A stretch of 64,000 nucleotides of DNA from Allobrachymonas denitrificans DSM 15123 (GCF_900110225.1 NZ_FOCW01000001.1:1-64000), one strand, 5' to 3'. Shown: positions 9,263-19,682, counted from the first letter of the stretch. Notes: generated by a model from the letters alone, not told the origin. A program made the numbers and translations.

Positions 9263-10861
9263 TCATGAATGACTGCCGCTGGAAGCCACCGGCTGCGTGA
9301 TGACCCACTCCATCAGTGCCTGAAACGCCGGCCGTGCCGACTGCGCATTGGAACCGTTGGCCATGGCCACCATCACATAGCGCCGCCCCGTTTCCGACAG
9401 CACATAGCCGGCCAGCGCAGAGGCGTCCTTCAGCGTGCCGGTCTTGAGATGGGCATTGCCCTTGAAGGCGGTGTGCGTGCGTCGCAGCGTGCCATCCACC
9501 CCGGCGATCGGCAGCGAGGCGACAAATTCCGGCATGCCCGGTGTGCGCCACACGCGCTGCAGCATGGCGCCCAGCGAGGACGCGCTGACGCGCCCTTCGC
9601 GCGACAGGCCGGAGCCGTTCTGCACATCCGGCATGGGCGTGTCTCCCAGACGGTGCTGCCACCACTGCGTGACGGCCTGCTTGCCGCTTTCCAGCGTGCC
9701 CACGCCCGAGTGCTCCATGCCCAGCGTCAGGAACACCTGCTGCGCCATCACGTTGTTGCTGAACTTGTTGATGTCGTGCACGATTTCCGAGGCCGTGGGC
9801 GAGGCGCTGTCAGCCAGCGGACGGCGGCCCCGCACGGCCTCGGGCACGGTGCCTTCGCGGATGCTGCCGGCCAGCTCGCCGCCCAGGGCCTTCCACATGC
9901 CGGCCACGGCGCGCGCGGCAAACTGCTCGGGTGCCGGATGTGCCAGCGTCAACTGCTGGATGCCGCAGCTGGCCGGGTAGGGTTCGGCCGGCACGATGAG
10001 GTTGCGGTCCTTCAGGCTGAGTGCTGCGAGCTTGTTGAGCCAGGGCGCACACTTGCCTTCCGCCAGCGGCAGGGCGGCAGGCAGCGTGACGCCTTCCAGC
10101 GGCGGCTCCAGACCGACATAGGCCTGCTTCTGTGCCTCATCTGGCGTGATTTTCAGCGTAAATGTCTTGAAATTCACCAGAAGCGCATCCGGGCGCGCGT
10201 TGTAGGGGCGCAGCGGATCACCGTCGAAACTGGCGGGATCGACGGGCGGCACGTCGAAGGCACTGTGGTCCAGCACGATATCGCCACCGATGCGGCGGAT
10301 GCCGGCGTGCTGCAGTTCGCGCATCAGCAGCCAAAGTCGCTCTACCACCAGCTTGGGATCGCCCCGGCCCTGCAGATAGACGTTGCCGTTGAGCGTACCG
10401 TCCTGCACGGTGCCGTCGGTCCAGAGGCGGGTGTGCCAGCGATAGGAGGTGCCGAGCAGGTCCAGCGCTGCCGCCGTGGTGACCAGTTTCATCACCGACG
10501 CCGGATTCATCGGCTCCGCCGTGCGGTGGTTGACCAGTGGCGGGCCGCCATCCACCGGCACCACCAGCAGCGCCACATGGTCGGGCGAGACCTTGGCCTT
10601 TTCCAGCTCCTGCAGCACGATGGGAGGGATGGTGGTGCTTGCTGCCTGTGTGGCCAGCGTCGGAGTGGGGTCACGTGGTTCGGCCAGCCAGGCCGAGGCG
10701 GCGCCGTCCGGGCTGGAGGCTGCGGCACTGGCGGCCGAAGCGGCTTCATCCGAGGTGGAGGATTTCTGGCAGGCGGTGAGGGCGAGCAGGCCGAAGGCGA
10801 GCGACAGGCCCAGGCGGCTGGTGCGCCGGGCAAGAGGGGAAGAATGGGGAGAGGCGGGCAT
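9263..10861 (-). CDS. dacB: D-alanyl-D-alanine carboxypeptidase/endopeptidase (PBP4, DacB-like), predicted lipoprotein
   Basis: The 532-residue class C penicillin-binding protein trims or cleaves peptidoglycan cross-links in the periplasm. The N-terminal sequence has a lipobox (LTAC, Cys31), so it is probably lipid-anchored, unlike soluble Escherichia coli PBP4. Catalytic motifs are SVMK (Ser122, Lys125), the SNN triad in KFSNNVMAQQ, NGSGLSR, and KTGT near residue 475. An alanine/serine-rich linker (about 32-75) separates the lipid anchor from the enzyme. It is divergent from tsaB. Confidence 0.94.
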   Translation of the reverse strand: MPASPHSSPLARRTSRLGLSLAFGLLALTACQKSSTSDEAASAASAAASSPDGAASAWLAEPRDPTPTLATQAASTTIPPIVLQELEKAKVSPDHVALLVVPVDGGPPLVNHRTAEPMNPASVMKLVTTAAALDLLGTSYRWHTRLWTDGTVQDGTLNGNVYLQGRGDPKLVVERLWLLMRELQHAGIRRIGGDIVLDHSAFDVPPVDPASFDGDPLRPYNARPDALLVNFKTFTLKITPDEAQKQAYVGLEPPLEGVTLPAALPLAEGKCAPWLNKLAALSLKDRNLIVPAEPYPASCGIQQLTLAHPAPEQFAARAVAGMWKALGGELAGSIREGTVPEAVRGRRPLADSASPTASEIVHDINKFSNNVMAQQVFLTLGMEHSGVGTLESGKQAVTQWWQHRLGDTPMPDVQNGSGLSREGRVSASSLGAMLQRVWRTPGMPEFVASLPIAGVDGTLRRTHTAFKGNAHLKTGTLKDASALAGYVLSETGRRYVMVAMANGSNAQSARPAFQALMEWVITQPVASSGSHS

Positions 10862-10960
10862 GACGGCGGAGGAAAGCAGGCAAGCAGTCTACTCCCCGCC
10901 GGGGCGTTGCCGCCTGCGGATTTGCGTCAATCGGTGAACGGCTTGTGGAACAATGCTGCC

Positions 10961-11818
10961 ATGTCCGAAAACCCGTCCGCATCCGCTCCTGTTTCTCCTT
11001 CCGTCGCCCCGGTGCCGGAGGGGGCTGCGCCGCTGCCGGCCTGGCAGCCGCAGGCGGGTCTGCAGTTGCTGGCCATGGATACCAGCACCAGTGTCATGTC
11101 GGTGGCCGTGGGGCGCTGGCCTGCCGGCGCTGCCGCCCGGGGCGAAGCGCCCGACCAATGGCAGCACACGGGAGCCGGCGCGGCACAATCCTCGGCCACA
11201 CTGATTCCCACCGTGCAGCGGCTGCTGGGCGAGGCTGGCCTGGGTCTGGCGCAGCTCGATGCCATCGTGTTCGGCGCCGGGCCGGGCTCCTTCACCGGCT
11301 TGCGCACGGCCTGTGCCGTGGCGCAGGGGCTGGCGCTGGGAACAGGGCGGCCGGTGCTGCCGGTGGATACCTTGCTCGCAGTGGCCGAAGACTGGCGCAG
11401 CCGCCAGCCGGAGCTGGCGCCCGGAACCGTGGTGTGGGCGCTGCTCGATGCCCGCATGGACGAAATCTACGTGGCCGGCTGGCGCTGGCAGCCGCGCGAC
11501 GGCATGCCTGCTTGGGAGCTGACGCAGCCGGTGCTGCTGGCACGTCCCGAAGACCTGCTGCAGGTGCCCGGCCTGAAGCCGGAGGCGATCTGCGCCGGCA
11601 ATGTGCAGCCGGTGTATGGCGAACGCCTGCCGGTGACCGTGCAGGAGGGCATGCCCACGGCTGACGCCATGCTGCGACTGGCGCCGGCACTGTTGCTGGA
11701 CGGCGGAGCCATCGACCCCGCACTGGCCCTGCCGCGCTACGTGCGCGACAAGGTGGCGCAGACCACCGCCGAACGCGAGGAGGCAAAGCTGCGCGCTGCG
11801 GGGGCACGCCACGCATGA
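10961..11818 (+). CDS. tsaB: tRNA threonylcarbamoyladenosine biosynthesis protein TsaB
   Basis: The 285-residue protein is the ASKHA-fold partner of TsaD in t6A synthesis. The core begins with LLAMDTSTSVMSVAV near residue 36 and shows FGAGPGSFTGLRTACAVAQGLALG, the best-conserved TsaB segment. The first 35 residues are a proline/alanine-rich extension; an internal start is possible, but the ATG at 10961 is the only methionine well placed upstream of the core. The stop codon overlaps the rimI start (ATGA), a common tsaB-rimI arrangement. Confidence 0.94.
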   Translation: MSENPSASAPVSPSVAPVPEGAAPLPAWQPQAGLQLLAMDTSTSVMSVAVGRWPAGAAARGEAPDQWQHTGAGAAQSSATLIPTVQRLLGEAGLGLAQLDAIVFGAGPGSFTGLRTACAVAQGLALGTGRPVLPVDTLLAVAEDWRSRQPELAPGTVVWALLDARMDEIYVAGWRWQPRDGMPAWELTQPVLLARPEDLLQVPGLKPEAICAGNVQPVYGERLPVTVQEGMPTADAMLRLAPALLLDGGAIDPALALPRYVRDKVAQTTAEREEAKLRAAGARHA

Positions 11819-12336
11819 AAGGTGCCCCGGCCCTGACGGATACCGGCGGCCCGCTGGCACGCCTGCAGCCGGCCACCCTGCCGGATGTGGATGCCATCAT
11901 GGCGCTGGAGCGGGCGGCCTACCCTCTGCCCTGGACCTCGGGCAATTTCCGCGACATCCTGCTGGACGGCACCGGCCGCTACCGCATGCTGCTGCTGCAC
12001 CTGCAGCAGGCCGACGGAAGCTGGGCGCTGGCCGGCTATTTCGTGGCGCTGCTCGGTGTGGAAGAAGCGCATCTGCTCAATGTGGCGGTCCATCCCGACC
12101 ATCAGGGCCAGGGCTGGGCGCGCCTGCTGCTGGAGCAGCTTCGCCTGTGGGCGATGGCCCAGGGCGCGGAGCAGATCTGGCTGGAAGTGCGGCTCAGCAA
12201 CCCGCATGCGCGCCAGGTGTACGAACGCTTCGGCTTTGTTTCCATGGGCGTGCGCAAGAACTACTACCCGGCCGTGGGCGGCGGCCGCGAACATGCCGAG
12301 GTGATGTGCCTGCGGCTGAAGGACGATCGGCCCTGA
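11815..12336 (+). CDS. rimI: Ribosomal protein bS18-alanine N-acetyltransferase RimI
   Basis: The 173-residue GNAT acetyltransferase should acetylate the N-terminus of ribosomal protein S18. The acetyl-CoA site is LLNVAVHPDHQGQGWARLLLEQL, followed by LEVRLSNPHARQVYERFGFVSMGVRKNYY, both typical of RimI. The ATG lies inside the tsaB stop (4-base overlap), so translation is coupled. A short gap leads to the UDG-like gene. Confidence 0.94.
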   Translation: MKGAPALTDTGGPLARLQPATLPDVDAIMALERAAYPLPWTSGNFRDILLDGTGRYRMLLLHLQQADGSWALAGYFVALLGVEEAHLLNVAVHPDHQGQGWARLLLEQLRLWAMAQGAEQIWLEVRLSNPHARQVYERFGFVSMGVRKNYYPAVGGGREHAEVMCLRLKDDRP

Positions 12337-12416
12337 TGCCCGGTTCTTTGCGACAATAAGCCCTTCATGCGATTCCGGACCCCCTCTTTCTGCCGCCCCG
12401 AGCGCGGCCTGCCGCC

Positions 12417-13394
12417 ATGACGCTGCACATCGATGCGCGCCGTCGTGCCATGCTGGCCGAAATGGGCGTGCGCGTCTGGTTGCCGATGCCCAAGGAGGCA
12501 GAGCCGGCAGCGCTTGCCGTGCCGGCTGCCCGCGAGAAAGCGGGGCACGATGCTGCCTTGCAGCCGACGCAGCCAGACCATGCTGTCGCTGCTCCGGCAC
12601 GCGAAGCAGCGACTCCGGCGCCTGTTGTCAGCGCGCCGGTCCGTCAGGGCACGCGTCCAGAACCCCCGGTTGCGCCGCCTCCTGCTTTCCTGCGGGTGCA
12701 GGCCGATCCCCCAGCATCGCTGCCTTCCGCGGCGAGTCAACCGGCAGCCGACGCGTCCAATGTCCCCGTCCTCGCAGGCCTCCCTTGGCCCGCCCTGCAG
12801 CAGGCCGCTTCCGCCTGCACGGCCTGTGCCCTGCACAGCGGCCGCCAGCACAGCGTCTGGGATGCCAGTGCCGCCAATGAACCGGACGGTCTGCCGCGCT
12901 GGCTGTTCGTGCTCGACCCGCCGGGACAGGCCGAGAACACCAGCGGCCAGCCGCTGCAGGGAGATGCCGGCAGGCTGCTGGCCAACATGGCGGCTGCCGT
13001 GCGCCTGCAACCGGCGCAGATCCTGCGCAGCCATGCCACGCGCTGTGCGCCGGCCGGCCGGGCTGCCACCCTGCCGGAAGTGGCGCAATGTGCCGCTTTC
13101 CTGCGCCACGAAATCGCGCTGCTGCGCCCGCAGGTGATCGTGGCCCTGGGCCGCAATGCCGCCTGGAGCCTGCTGCAGCGCACCGAGCCACTGGGCCAGC
13201 TGCGCGGCCAGCTGCACCGCATCGCTGTGCCGGCCGGGGAGGCTGCGCTGCAGCCGGTGTTGGCCGACATTCCGGTCATCGTCAGCTACCCGCTGGACTA
13301 CCTGCTCCGCAACGCGCCGGCCAAGGCACGCGCCTGGGAAGACCTGTGCCTGGCTGCGCTGCACGCCGCGTCAGCGCCTACAATTCGGGCATGA
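12417..13394 (+). CDS. Uracil-DNA glycosylase family 4-like protein with altered catalytic motifs
   Basis: The 325-residue protein begins with [17 protein letters not shown], then a long alanine/proline-rich linker (about 27-120), then a family 4 uracil-DNA glycosylase fold. The four cysteines expected to hold the 4Fe-4S cluster are present (Cys134, Cys137, Cys210, Cys225). However, the motif usually reading GE(A/G)PG is LDPPG (166-170), and the usual HPSYLLR is YPLDYLLR (291-298). The protein may be catalytically impaired or altered. Its TGA overlaps the pyrF ATG. The fold call is firm, the enzymatic activity is not. Confidence 0.8.
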   Translation: MTLHIDARRRAMLAEMGVRVWLPMPKEAEPAALAVPAAREKAGHDAALQPTQPDHAVAAPAREAATPAPVVSAPVRQGTRPEPPVAPPPAFLRVQADPPASLPSAASQPAADASNVPVLAGLPWPALQQAASACTACALHSGRQHSVWDASAANEPDGLPRWLFVLDPPGQAENTSGQPLQGDAGRLLANMAAAVRLQPAQILRSHATRCAPAGRAATLPEVAQCAAFLRHEIALLRPQVIVALGRNAAWSLLQRTEPLGQLRGQLHRIAVPAGEAALQPVLADIPVIVSYPLDYLLRNAPAKARAWEDLCLAALHAASAPTIRA

Positions 13395-14248
13395 CTTTCC
13401 TCGAGATGCTTGGCGCGGCGGAACAGCGCAACCAGTCCCTGCTGTGCGTGGGTCTGGATCCCGATCCGAAACGGTTTCCCGGCGCCATGCAGGGCGATGC
13501 CGGCCGCATCTTCGACTTCTGCGCGGCCATCGTCGAGGCCACGGCCGATCTGGCGCTGGCCTTCAAGCCGCAGATTGCCTATTTCGCCGCGCATCGCGCC
13601 GAAGAACAGCTCGAACGCCTGGTGCAGCACATGCGCCAGGTCGCCCCGCACGTGCCGGTGATCCTCGACAGCAAGCGTGGCGACATCGGCAGCACCGCCG
13701 AGCAGTACGCCATCGAGGCCTTCGAGCGCTATGGCTGCGATGCCGTCACGCTGTCCCCTTTCATGGGTTTCGACTCGGTCGAGCCCTACCTGCGCCGGCA
13801 CGGCAAGGGCGCCTTCCTGCTGTGCCGCACGTCCAACCCCGGCGGCAACGACCTGCAGGCGCAGCCGCTGCGCGATGTGGAAGGCCAGCCGCTGGTGTAC
13901 GAGCACATCGCCCGTCTGGCGCAAGGCCCGTGGAACCTGAATGGCCAGCTCGGCCTGGTGGTGGGCGCGACCTATCCGCAGGAACTGGCCCGCGTGCGCG
14001 AACTGGCGCCAACAGTGCCGCTGCTGATCCCCGGCGTGGGCGCCCAGGGCGGCGATGCCGCAGCCACCGTGCGTTCCGGCTGGCGCGGCACGCGCAATGC
14101 CGACGGCAAGGTGCAGAGCAGCGGCTTTGCCATCGTCAACTCCTCGCGCGCCATCCTGTACGCGTCGTCCGGCGATGACTTTGCCACCGCCGCCCGCCAG
14201 GAGGCCGAACGCACCCGCGCCACGCTGGCAGCTGCGCAGCAGGAATAA
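13391..14248 (+). CDS. pyrF: Orotidine 5'-phosphate decarboxylase (type 2)
   Basis: The 285-residue enzyme converts OMP to UMP, the last step of UMP synthesis. The length, the start [15 protein letters not shown], and the catalytic motif [16 protein letters not shown] place it in the type 2 (longer) PyrF group. Later motifs are [23 protein letters not shown], and [12 protein letters not shown]. The ATG at 13391 overlaps the upstream stop codon. A TACAAT lies at 13379-13384 but has no convincing -35 partner. Confidence 0.96.
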   Translation: MTFLEMLGAAEQRNQSLLCVGLDPDPKRFPGAMQGDAGRIFDFCAAIVEATADLALAFKPQIAYFAAHRAEEQLERLVQHMRQVAPHVPVILDSKRGDIGSTAEQYAIEAFERYGCDAVTLSPFMGFDSVEPYLRRHGKGAFLLCRTSNPGGNDLQAQPLRDVEGQPLVYEHIARLAQGPWNLNGQLGLVVGATYPQELARVRELAPTVPLLIPGVGAQGGDAAATVRSGWRGTRNADGKVQSSGFAIVNSSRAILYASSGDDFATAARQEAERTRATLAAAQQE

Positions 14249-14789
14249 GCCGGGATTGCGCCCGGCAGACCCTCCTGCCCGCCGGGCGTCCCTTGCATCG
14301 CGATCCGGCGTAGGACCACTCCGACACGCTGATGCGGGAAAGTCCTATGCCCACGGTCCTGCAGCAGGCATACAGTGAAGTCGTGCCCTGAATGCAAGGC
14401 CGTCAAGACGGACCAACGCATGCTTGGAAAGCCAGTCATACCCTGCAATTGCAGCCAGGACCAGCAAGGCCAACGGGGACGGAGGATCGAAGCACACCAT
14501 CTTCTGAGGATTGGGACGCTGCTTCACAAGATCGGAAGTCCGGCCCACATGCTGATCGATAACGGCTGATAGCTGCAGAAGCAAGACACAGGTTTCCGAA
14601 TCATGCAAGTCGGTACCAGTTTTCTCCGCCGCATTCAGGGCATTCTCGTTTCCGCTCCCACTGTGCAGCCACGGCCGACCTGCTGAGTCGCCCCCGTCCT
14701 ACACCCGCAGATTTCCCTCCCCGCCATACTGATTCCATGCCTCGAGGCCATCGGCCCGGAGCATCCATCAACAACAACGGGAGAACGTC
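14249..14789. other. Gene-poor gap between pyrF and the GlsB-like gene
   Basis: About 540 bases hold no gene I can recognise. An 87-codon minus-strand frame (14608 to 14345) has a hydrophobic stretch but no ribosome-binding site at proper distance and no known similarity; a 64-codon plus-strand frame overlaps it. Neither is called as a gene. No RNA gene or repeat was recognised. Confidence 0.5.
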
Positions 14790-15035
14790 ATGGAACTGCT
14801 TTATTTCCTGCTGATCGGACTGATCGCTGGCTGGCTGGCCGGCCTGCTCGTCAAGGGCGGTGGCTTCGGCATCGTCGGCGACATGGTGATGGGCGTGCTG
14901 GGTGCATTCCTTGGCGGTTTCCTGTTCCGCTCGCTGGGCCTGTCGGCCGGTGGCGGCATGCTGGGCGCGATCATCGTGGCGACCATCGGCGCCATCGTGC
15001 TGATCCTGCTGCTGCGCCTGATACGACGCGCCTGA
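14790..15035 (+). CDS. GlsB/YeaQ/YmgE family small membrane protein
   Basis: The 81-residue protein is three hydrophobic, glycine-rich helices: IGLIAGWLAGLLVKGGGFGIVGDMVMGVLGAFLGGFLF and a C-terminal helix ending in RLIRRA. This is the 'transglycosylase-associated' GlsB/YeaQ family, often stress-induced, of unknown biochemical role. A GGGAG ribosome-binding site precedes the ATG. A terminator follows at 15141-15164, so it is probably a single-gene transcript. Confidence 0.93.
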   Translation: MELLYFLLIGLIAGWLAGLLVKGGGFGIVGDMVMGVLGAFLGGFLFRSLGLSAGGGMLGAIIVATIGAIVLILLLRLIRRA

Positions 15036-15140
15036 GCGCCCCTGCCACGCTGCCTGTTCCGCCGCTCCGGGTGCCGGACCAGCGGCGAGGCAGCCCCGGG
15101 TCTCCAAGGTGGTTGCAAACATCAGGGCAACCTCCGAATT

Positions 15141-15164
15141 GGCTCCGCTTGCGGGGCCTTTTTT
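15141..15164 (+). terminator. Intrinsic terminator after the GlsB-like gene
   Basis: GGCTCCGC (15141-15148) pairs with GCGGGGCC (15151-15158), with one G-T pair, followed by six T (15159-15164). It lies about 105 bases after the stop codon. Confidence 0.7.
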
Positions 15165-15288
15165 GCGCCCGGATCCCCCGCAAGCCGCGTGGCTGCGCGC
15201 TTTCCCGGGCATGGGGGGCCTTTCGGTCAGCTTACAATGCAGGATATAAGCACTGGGCCCGCCAAGGGCCGTACGGGGAGTGGAAGGC

Positions 15289-15963
15289 ATGCGGATCCTG
15301 ATCGCGGAAGATGACCATGTACTGGCCGACGGGCTGATGCGCAGCCTGCGCGCAGCCGGCGCTGCGGTCGATCATGTCAGTACCGGAAGCGAAGCCGAAG
15401 CCGCCCTGCTCACCAGCCAGGAATTCGATCTGCTCATCCTCGATCTGGGCCTGCCGCGCCTGCATGGTCTGGATGTGCTCAAGAACCTGCGCGCGCGCGG
15501 TTCCAACCTGCCGGTGCTCATTCTCACCGCTGCCGACAGCGTGGAAGAGCGCGTCAAGGGGCTGGATTACGGCGCCGACGACTACATGGCCAAGCCTTTC
15601 AGCCTGCAGGAACTTGAGGCGCGCGTGCGTGCCCTGGTGCGCCGCGGCATGGGCGCCGCCAGCACGGTGATCCGCCACGGCCCCCTGAGCTACGACCAGA
15701 CCGGCCGCGTCGCCACCATCGACGGCAAGATGGTCGACCTGTCCGCGCGCGAGCTCGGCCTCCTCGAGGTGCTGCTGCAGCGCAGCGGCCGCCTGGTCAG
15801 CAAGGACCAGCTGGTCGAGCGCCTGTGCGAGTGGGGCGAAGAGGTGAGCAACAACGCCATCGAGGTCTACATCCACCGCCTGCGCAAGAAGATCGAGAAG
15901 GGGCCGATCCGCATCGCCACCGTGCGCGGGCTGGGCTATTGCCTCGAAAAAATCCAGGGCTGA
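15289..15963 (+). CDS. OmpR-family response regulator (TctD-like)
   Basis: The 224-residue regulator has a receiver domain (1-115) with acidic pair EDD (7-9), phosphoacceptor Asp52 in LLILDLGLP, and Lys in MAKPFS, then a winged-helix DNA-binding domain (about 125-222) with NAIEVYIHRLRKKIEKG. It precedes its kinase by 18 bases. TctD-type regulators often control uptake of tricarboxylates, but no such transporter is near; kup follows the pair. The ATG at 15289 has GGGGAG upstream; an in-frame GTG at 15280 is the alternative start. Confidence 0.93.
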   Translation: MRILIAEDDHVLADGLMRSLRAAGAAVDHVSTGSEAEAALLTSQEFDLLILDLGLPRLHGLDVLKNLRARGSNLPVLILTAADSVEERVKGLDYGADDYMAKPFSLQELEARVRALVRRGMGAASTVIRHGPLSYDQTGRVATIDGKMVDLSARELGLLEVLLQRSGRLVSKDQLVERLCEWGEEVSNNAIEVYIHRLRKKIEKGPIRIATVRGLGYCLEKIQG

Positions 15964-15981
15964 GGAGGCCGGACACAGGTC

Positions 15982-17499
15982 ATGGGCATTTTCCGGCGCG
16001 AGCAACGGTCGCTGTTTGGCGAGATCCTCGACTGGATGCTCACGCCCCTGCTGCTGCTGTGGCCCATCAGTCTCGCGCTGACCTGGCTGGTGGCGCAAGG
16101 CATTGCCAACAAGCCCTTCGACCGGGCGCTGGTCTACAACGCGCAGGCGCTGGCCCAGCTGGTGCAGTTGCGCGACGGCAGGATCCAGCTCTCGCTGCCG
16201 CAGCAGGCCAGCGAGATGCTGCGCGCCGACGATACCGATCAGGTGTTCTTCCAGGTGCTGGGCCCGCGCGGCGAGCTGCTGGGCGGCGAGCGCCTGTTCC
16301 CTGCCAACCGCATCGATTACGAAGTGCCCGGAGAGCAGGGCTATGTGTTGCGCGACGATGTGCTGCGCACCGCCCAGGGCCAGACGCTGGATGTGCGCGT
16401 GGTGATGCTGCGCGTGCTGGCTGGCGAATACACGCTAGGCCCCTATGCCACGCCCGGCGAGCGCGCCGACCGCACCGTCACCATCCAGGTGGCCGAAACG
16501 CGCGAAAAGCGCTCCGTGCTGGCCACCGAGATCATCAAGGGGGTGATGCTGCCCCAGTTCATCATCCTGCCGATTACCGTGCTGCTGATCTGGCTGGCGC
16601 TGGCGCGCGGCATCCGGCCGCTCAATGATCTGGAGGAGCGCATCCGCGCCCGCAATCCGGATGACCTGAGCCCGCTCGACCAGATGGCTGTGCCGATGGA
16701 GGTGTCGCCGCTGGTGGGTTCGGTCAACGAGATGATGGAACGGCAGAAGCAGGTGGCCGAGAACCAGAAGCGCTTCCTCGCCGACGCCGCCCACCAGCTC
16801 AAGACGCCACTCGCGGGCCTGCGCATGCAGGCGGATCTGGCCCAGCGCACCGATGCCAGTGCCGATGACCTGAAGCGCTCGCTGCAGCAGATCGGCCTCT
16901 CGAGCGTGCGTGCCACGCACTCGGTGAACCAGCTGCTGGCCATGGCACGTGCCGAAGGCGGCAGCATGGTGCGCGAATACTGCAACGTGCCGCGCCTGGT
17001 GCAGGAGGTGGTGCAGGACTGCTTCCCGCGCGCGCTGGCCAAGCGGGTGGATCTGGGCTACGAGGGGGCCTATCCGCAGGACGATGGCGTGTGGGTGGAG
17101 GGCAACCCCATCCTGCTGCAGGAAATGGTGCGCAACCTGGTGGACAACGCCATCAACTACACCCCCTCCAGCCAGGACGGCATGCCGGCCATGGTCACGG
17201 TGCGCGTGCTGGTCGATGCCTACGGTCAGGTGCTGATCGTGCAGGTGGAGGATAACGGCCCCGGCATCGCCGCCAGCGAACGCGAGCAGGTATTCAAGCC
17301 CTTCTACCGCACCCTGGGCACCGATGCCGACGGTTCCGGCCTGGGCCTGCCCATCGTGCAGGAGATTGCCCGCCGGCACGACGCCGTCATCACGCTGGAG
17401 GATGCGCAGCCGCGTGCGCGCCGCAAGGGGGCGCTGTTCTCGGTGCGCTTCCACTCCGTTGCACCGCCCGAAGACTCGCAAACGGCTGCCGCGCTGTGA
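15982..17499 (+). CDS. Sensor histidine kinase (TctE-like)
   Basis: The 505-residue membrane kinase has two transmembrane helices (about 18-40 and 190-212) around a periplasmic 2CSK-type sensor region, as in TctE. A HAMP-like linker leads to the H-box DAAHQLKTPLAGLRMQ (phospho-accepting His near residue 270), then the N-box NLVDNAINYTP, DNGPGI, and GSGLGLPIVQEI. It is co-transcribed with the response regulator just upstream, its evident partner. The signal sensed is unknown. Confidence 0.93.
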   Translation: MGIFRREQRSLFGEILDWMLTPLLLLWPISLALTWLVAQGIANKPFDRALVYNAQALAQLVQLRDGRIQLSLPQQASEMLRADDTDQVFFQVLGPRGELLGGERLFPANRIDYEVPGEQGYVLRDDVLRTAQGQTLDVRVVMLRVLAGEYTLGPYATPGERADRTVTIQVAETREKRSVLATEIIKGVMLPQFIILPITVLLIWLALARGIRPLNDLEERIRARNPDDLSPLDQMAVPMEVSPLVGSVNEMMERQKQVAENQKRFLADAAHQLKTPLAGLRMQADLAQRTDASADDLKRSLQQIGLSSVRATHSVNQLLAMARAEGGSMVREYCNVPRLVQEVVQDCFPRALAKRVDLGYEGAYPQDDGVWVEGNPILLQEMVRNLVDNAINYTPSSQDGMPAMVTVRVLVDAYGQVLIVQVEDNGPGIAASEREQVFKPFYRTLGTDADGSGLGLPIVQEIARRHDAVITLEDAQPRARRKGALFSVRFHSVAPPEDSQTAAAL

Positions 17500-17685
17500 C
17501 ATATTGGCGGAGTAGACTCGCTTGCGCCCGCATTGCGCCCCGGGTGTGGCGTGGATGCACGCCCGCATCTGGACAGTGTCAAGAGACAGGCGCATAGTTC
17601 ATCCACCAAACAACGAGAAGGACGCATAGCCTGCCCTGCGCTGCCTGTGAAGCCACAGGCGGGTGGGGCAGTGTGTGCGATACAC

Positions 17686-19569
17686 ATGGACAAGCACCAT
17701 CCCCACGCCAGCAAATCCACCCTGGGAGCGCTGGTCCTCGGCGCCATCGGCGTCGTGTTCGGAGACATCGGCACCAGCGTGCTGTACTCGGTCAAGGAAG
17801 TGTTCGGTTCCGGCCATGTGCAGTTCACCATCGACAACGTCTACGGCATCCTGTCCATCTTCTTCTGGACGCTGACCATCATCGTCTCGCTCAAGTACGT
17901 GACGCTGGTGCTGCGCGCCGACAACAACGGCGAGGGCGGCCTGGTGGCCATGCTCACGCTGGCCTCGCAGGCGGTGCAGGACCGGCCCCGGCTGCGCCAT
18001 GCCATGCTGCTGGTAGGGGTGTTCGGCACCTGCCTGTTCTATGGCGATGGCGTGATCACCCCGGCCATCTCGGTGCTGTCGGCGGTCGAAGGCCTGGAGG
18101 TGGTCTCGCCCACCTTCAAGGAATACGTCATTCCCATCACCCTGTTCGTGCTGTTCCTGCTGTTCTGGGTGCAGAAGCACGGCACTCAGGGCATCGGCAA
18201 GTTCTTCGGCCCCATCATGGTGCTGTGGCTGATCGCCATTGCGTCGCTGGGGGTGCTGCACATTGCCGGCCATCCCGAAATCCTCTGGGCCATCAGTCCG
18301 CACTATGCGCTGGGCTTCATGTGGAACTATCCCGGCACCACCTTCATCATTCTCGGCGCCGTGGTGCTGTGCGTGACCGGCGGCGAGGCGCTCTATGCCG
18401 ACATGGGCCACTTCGGCAAGAAGCCGATCCGCGTCTCCTGGTTCTTCATCGTGATGCCGGCGCTGGTGCTCAACTACTTCGGCCAGGGAGCGCTGCTGCT
18501 CGAGAACCCCGAAGCCGTGAAGAACCCCTTCTTCATGCTGGCCCCCAAGTGGGCGCTGTTGCCCATGGTTGGCCTGGCCACGGCGGCCACCGTGATCGCC
18601 TCGCAGGCGCTGATTTCAGGCGCCTTCAGCGTCACCAAGCAGGTGATCCAGCTCGGCTACCTGCCGCGCCTGCAGGTGCAGCACACCAACGTGCATGAAA
18701 CCGGCCAGATCTACATCCCCTTCGTCAACTGGGGCCTGTTCGTGCTGATCGTGCTGGCCGTGGTGCTTTTCCGCTCCTCCAGCAACCTGGCGGCGGCCTA
18801 CGGCATTGCGGTGACCACCGACATGCTGATCACCACCGTGCTGACCTTCTTCGTCATCCACTACGCCTGGCGCATGCCGCTGGCGCTGGCGCTGGCTGCC
18901 ACCGGCTTCTTCTTCGTGGTGGACATCGCCTTCTGGGGCTCCAACCTGCTGAAGCTGGTGCATGGCGGCTGGTTCCCGCTGGTGATCGCCGCCTCGATCT
19001 TCCTGCTGATGGTGACCTGGCGTGATGGCCGTGCGCTGCTCAACCGCAAGCTGGTGTCCGAGGGACTGGACCTCAAGAGCTTCCTGGAGGCAGTCTTCTA
19101 CAGCCCGCCGGCACGGGTGGAAGGCACGGCAATTTTCCTGACCGCCAACGTCGACAACGTGCCGAACGCCCTGATGCACAACCTCAAGCACAACAAGGTG
19201 CTGCACAAGCAGAACGTGTTTGTCACCGTGCGCAGCCATGAAGTGCCCTGGGTCGAGCCCGAGCAGCGCCTGTCGGTCCAGCCCCTGGGCAATGACTGCT
19301 GGACGGCGGTGGTGAACTACGGCTTCATGGACGATCCCAATCTGCCGCGTGCGCTGGAGCCGCTGCAGCAGCACGGCTGCAGGCTCGATCCGATGCAGAC
19401 CAGCTACTTCCTCTCGCGCGACAGCGTGGTGCCACGGCTGGGCGACGGCATGGCGCCCTGGCGCGAAAAGCTGTTTGCGCAGATGCACCACAACGCCAGC
19501 GGCGCGGCGGACTTCCTGGGGCTGCCGAGCAACGCGGTGGTGGAGCTGGGCTCCAAGGTCGAGATCTGA
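17686..19569 (+). CDS. kup: Potassium uptake protein Kup
   Basis: The 627-residue transporter has about 12 membrane helices (to residue 450) and a cytoplasmic tail. Near the start, [18 protein letters not shown] is the Kup signature (usually GDIGTSPLY), followed by [22 protein letters not shown]. It imports K+ with protons at low external potassium or pH. The ATG at 17686 was chosen by similarity; the frame stays open upstream to 17533. The two-component pair upstream ends 187 bases earlier. Its regulation of kup is possible but not shown. Confidence 0.95.
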   Translation: MDKHHPHASKSTLGALVLGAIGVVFGDIGTSVLYSVKEVFGSGHVQFTIDNVYGILSIFFWTLTIIVSLKYVTLVLRADNNGEGGLVAMLTLASQAVQDRPRLRHAMLLVGVFGTCLFYGDGVITPAISVLSAVEGLEVVSPTFKEYVIPITLFVLFLLFWVQKHGTQGIGKFFGPIMVLWLIAIASLGVLHIAGHPEILWAISPHYALGFMWNYPGTTFIILGAVVLCVTGGEALYADMGHFGKKPIRVSWFFIVMPALVLNYFGQGALLLENPEAVKNPFFMLAPKWALLPMVGLATAATVIASQALISGAFSVTKQVIQLGYLPRLQVQHTNVHETGQIYIPFVNWGLFVLIVLAVVLFRSSSNLAAAYGIAVTTDMLITTVLTFFVIHYAWRMPLALALAATGFFFVVDIAFWGSNLLKLVHGGWFPLVIAASIFLLMVTWRDGRALLNRKLVSEGLDLKSFLEAVFYSPPARVEGTAIFLTANVDNVPNALMHNLKHNKVLHKQNVFVTVRSHEVPWVEPEQRLSVQPLGNDCWTAVVNYGFMDDPNLPRALEPLQQHGCRLDPMQTSYFLSRDSVVPRLGDGMAPWREKLFAQMHHNASGAADFLGLPSNAVVELGSKVEI

Positions 19570-19682
19570 TGCGGGGCGGGGCAACTGCCCGCAAGGGAAT
19601 CCGGCCAGGAATCGCGGGCTGAGCGGGGAAACTGGCCGGCACAACCGCTGTGCCGCGACCGGTCATGGCGCTGATACGACGT

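Noticed and set aside
13379-13393. A leaderless promoter directly before pyrF (TACAAT 7 bases before the ATG)
   Set aside because: No -35 element at proper spacing, and pyrF overlaps the upstream gene as in an operon. Chance TACAAT is plausible.
14345-14608. An 87-codon minus-strand gene between pyrF and the GlsB-like gene
   Set aside because: No ribosome-binding site at usable distance, no similarity recognised, and an overlapping frame on the other strand.
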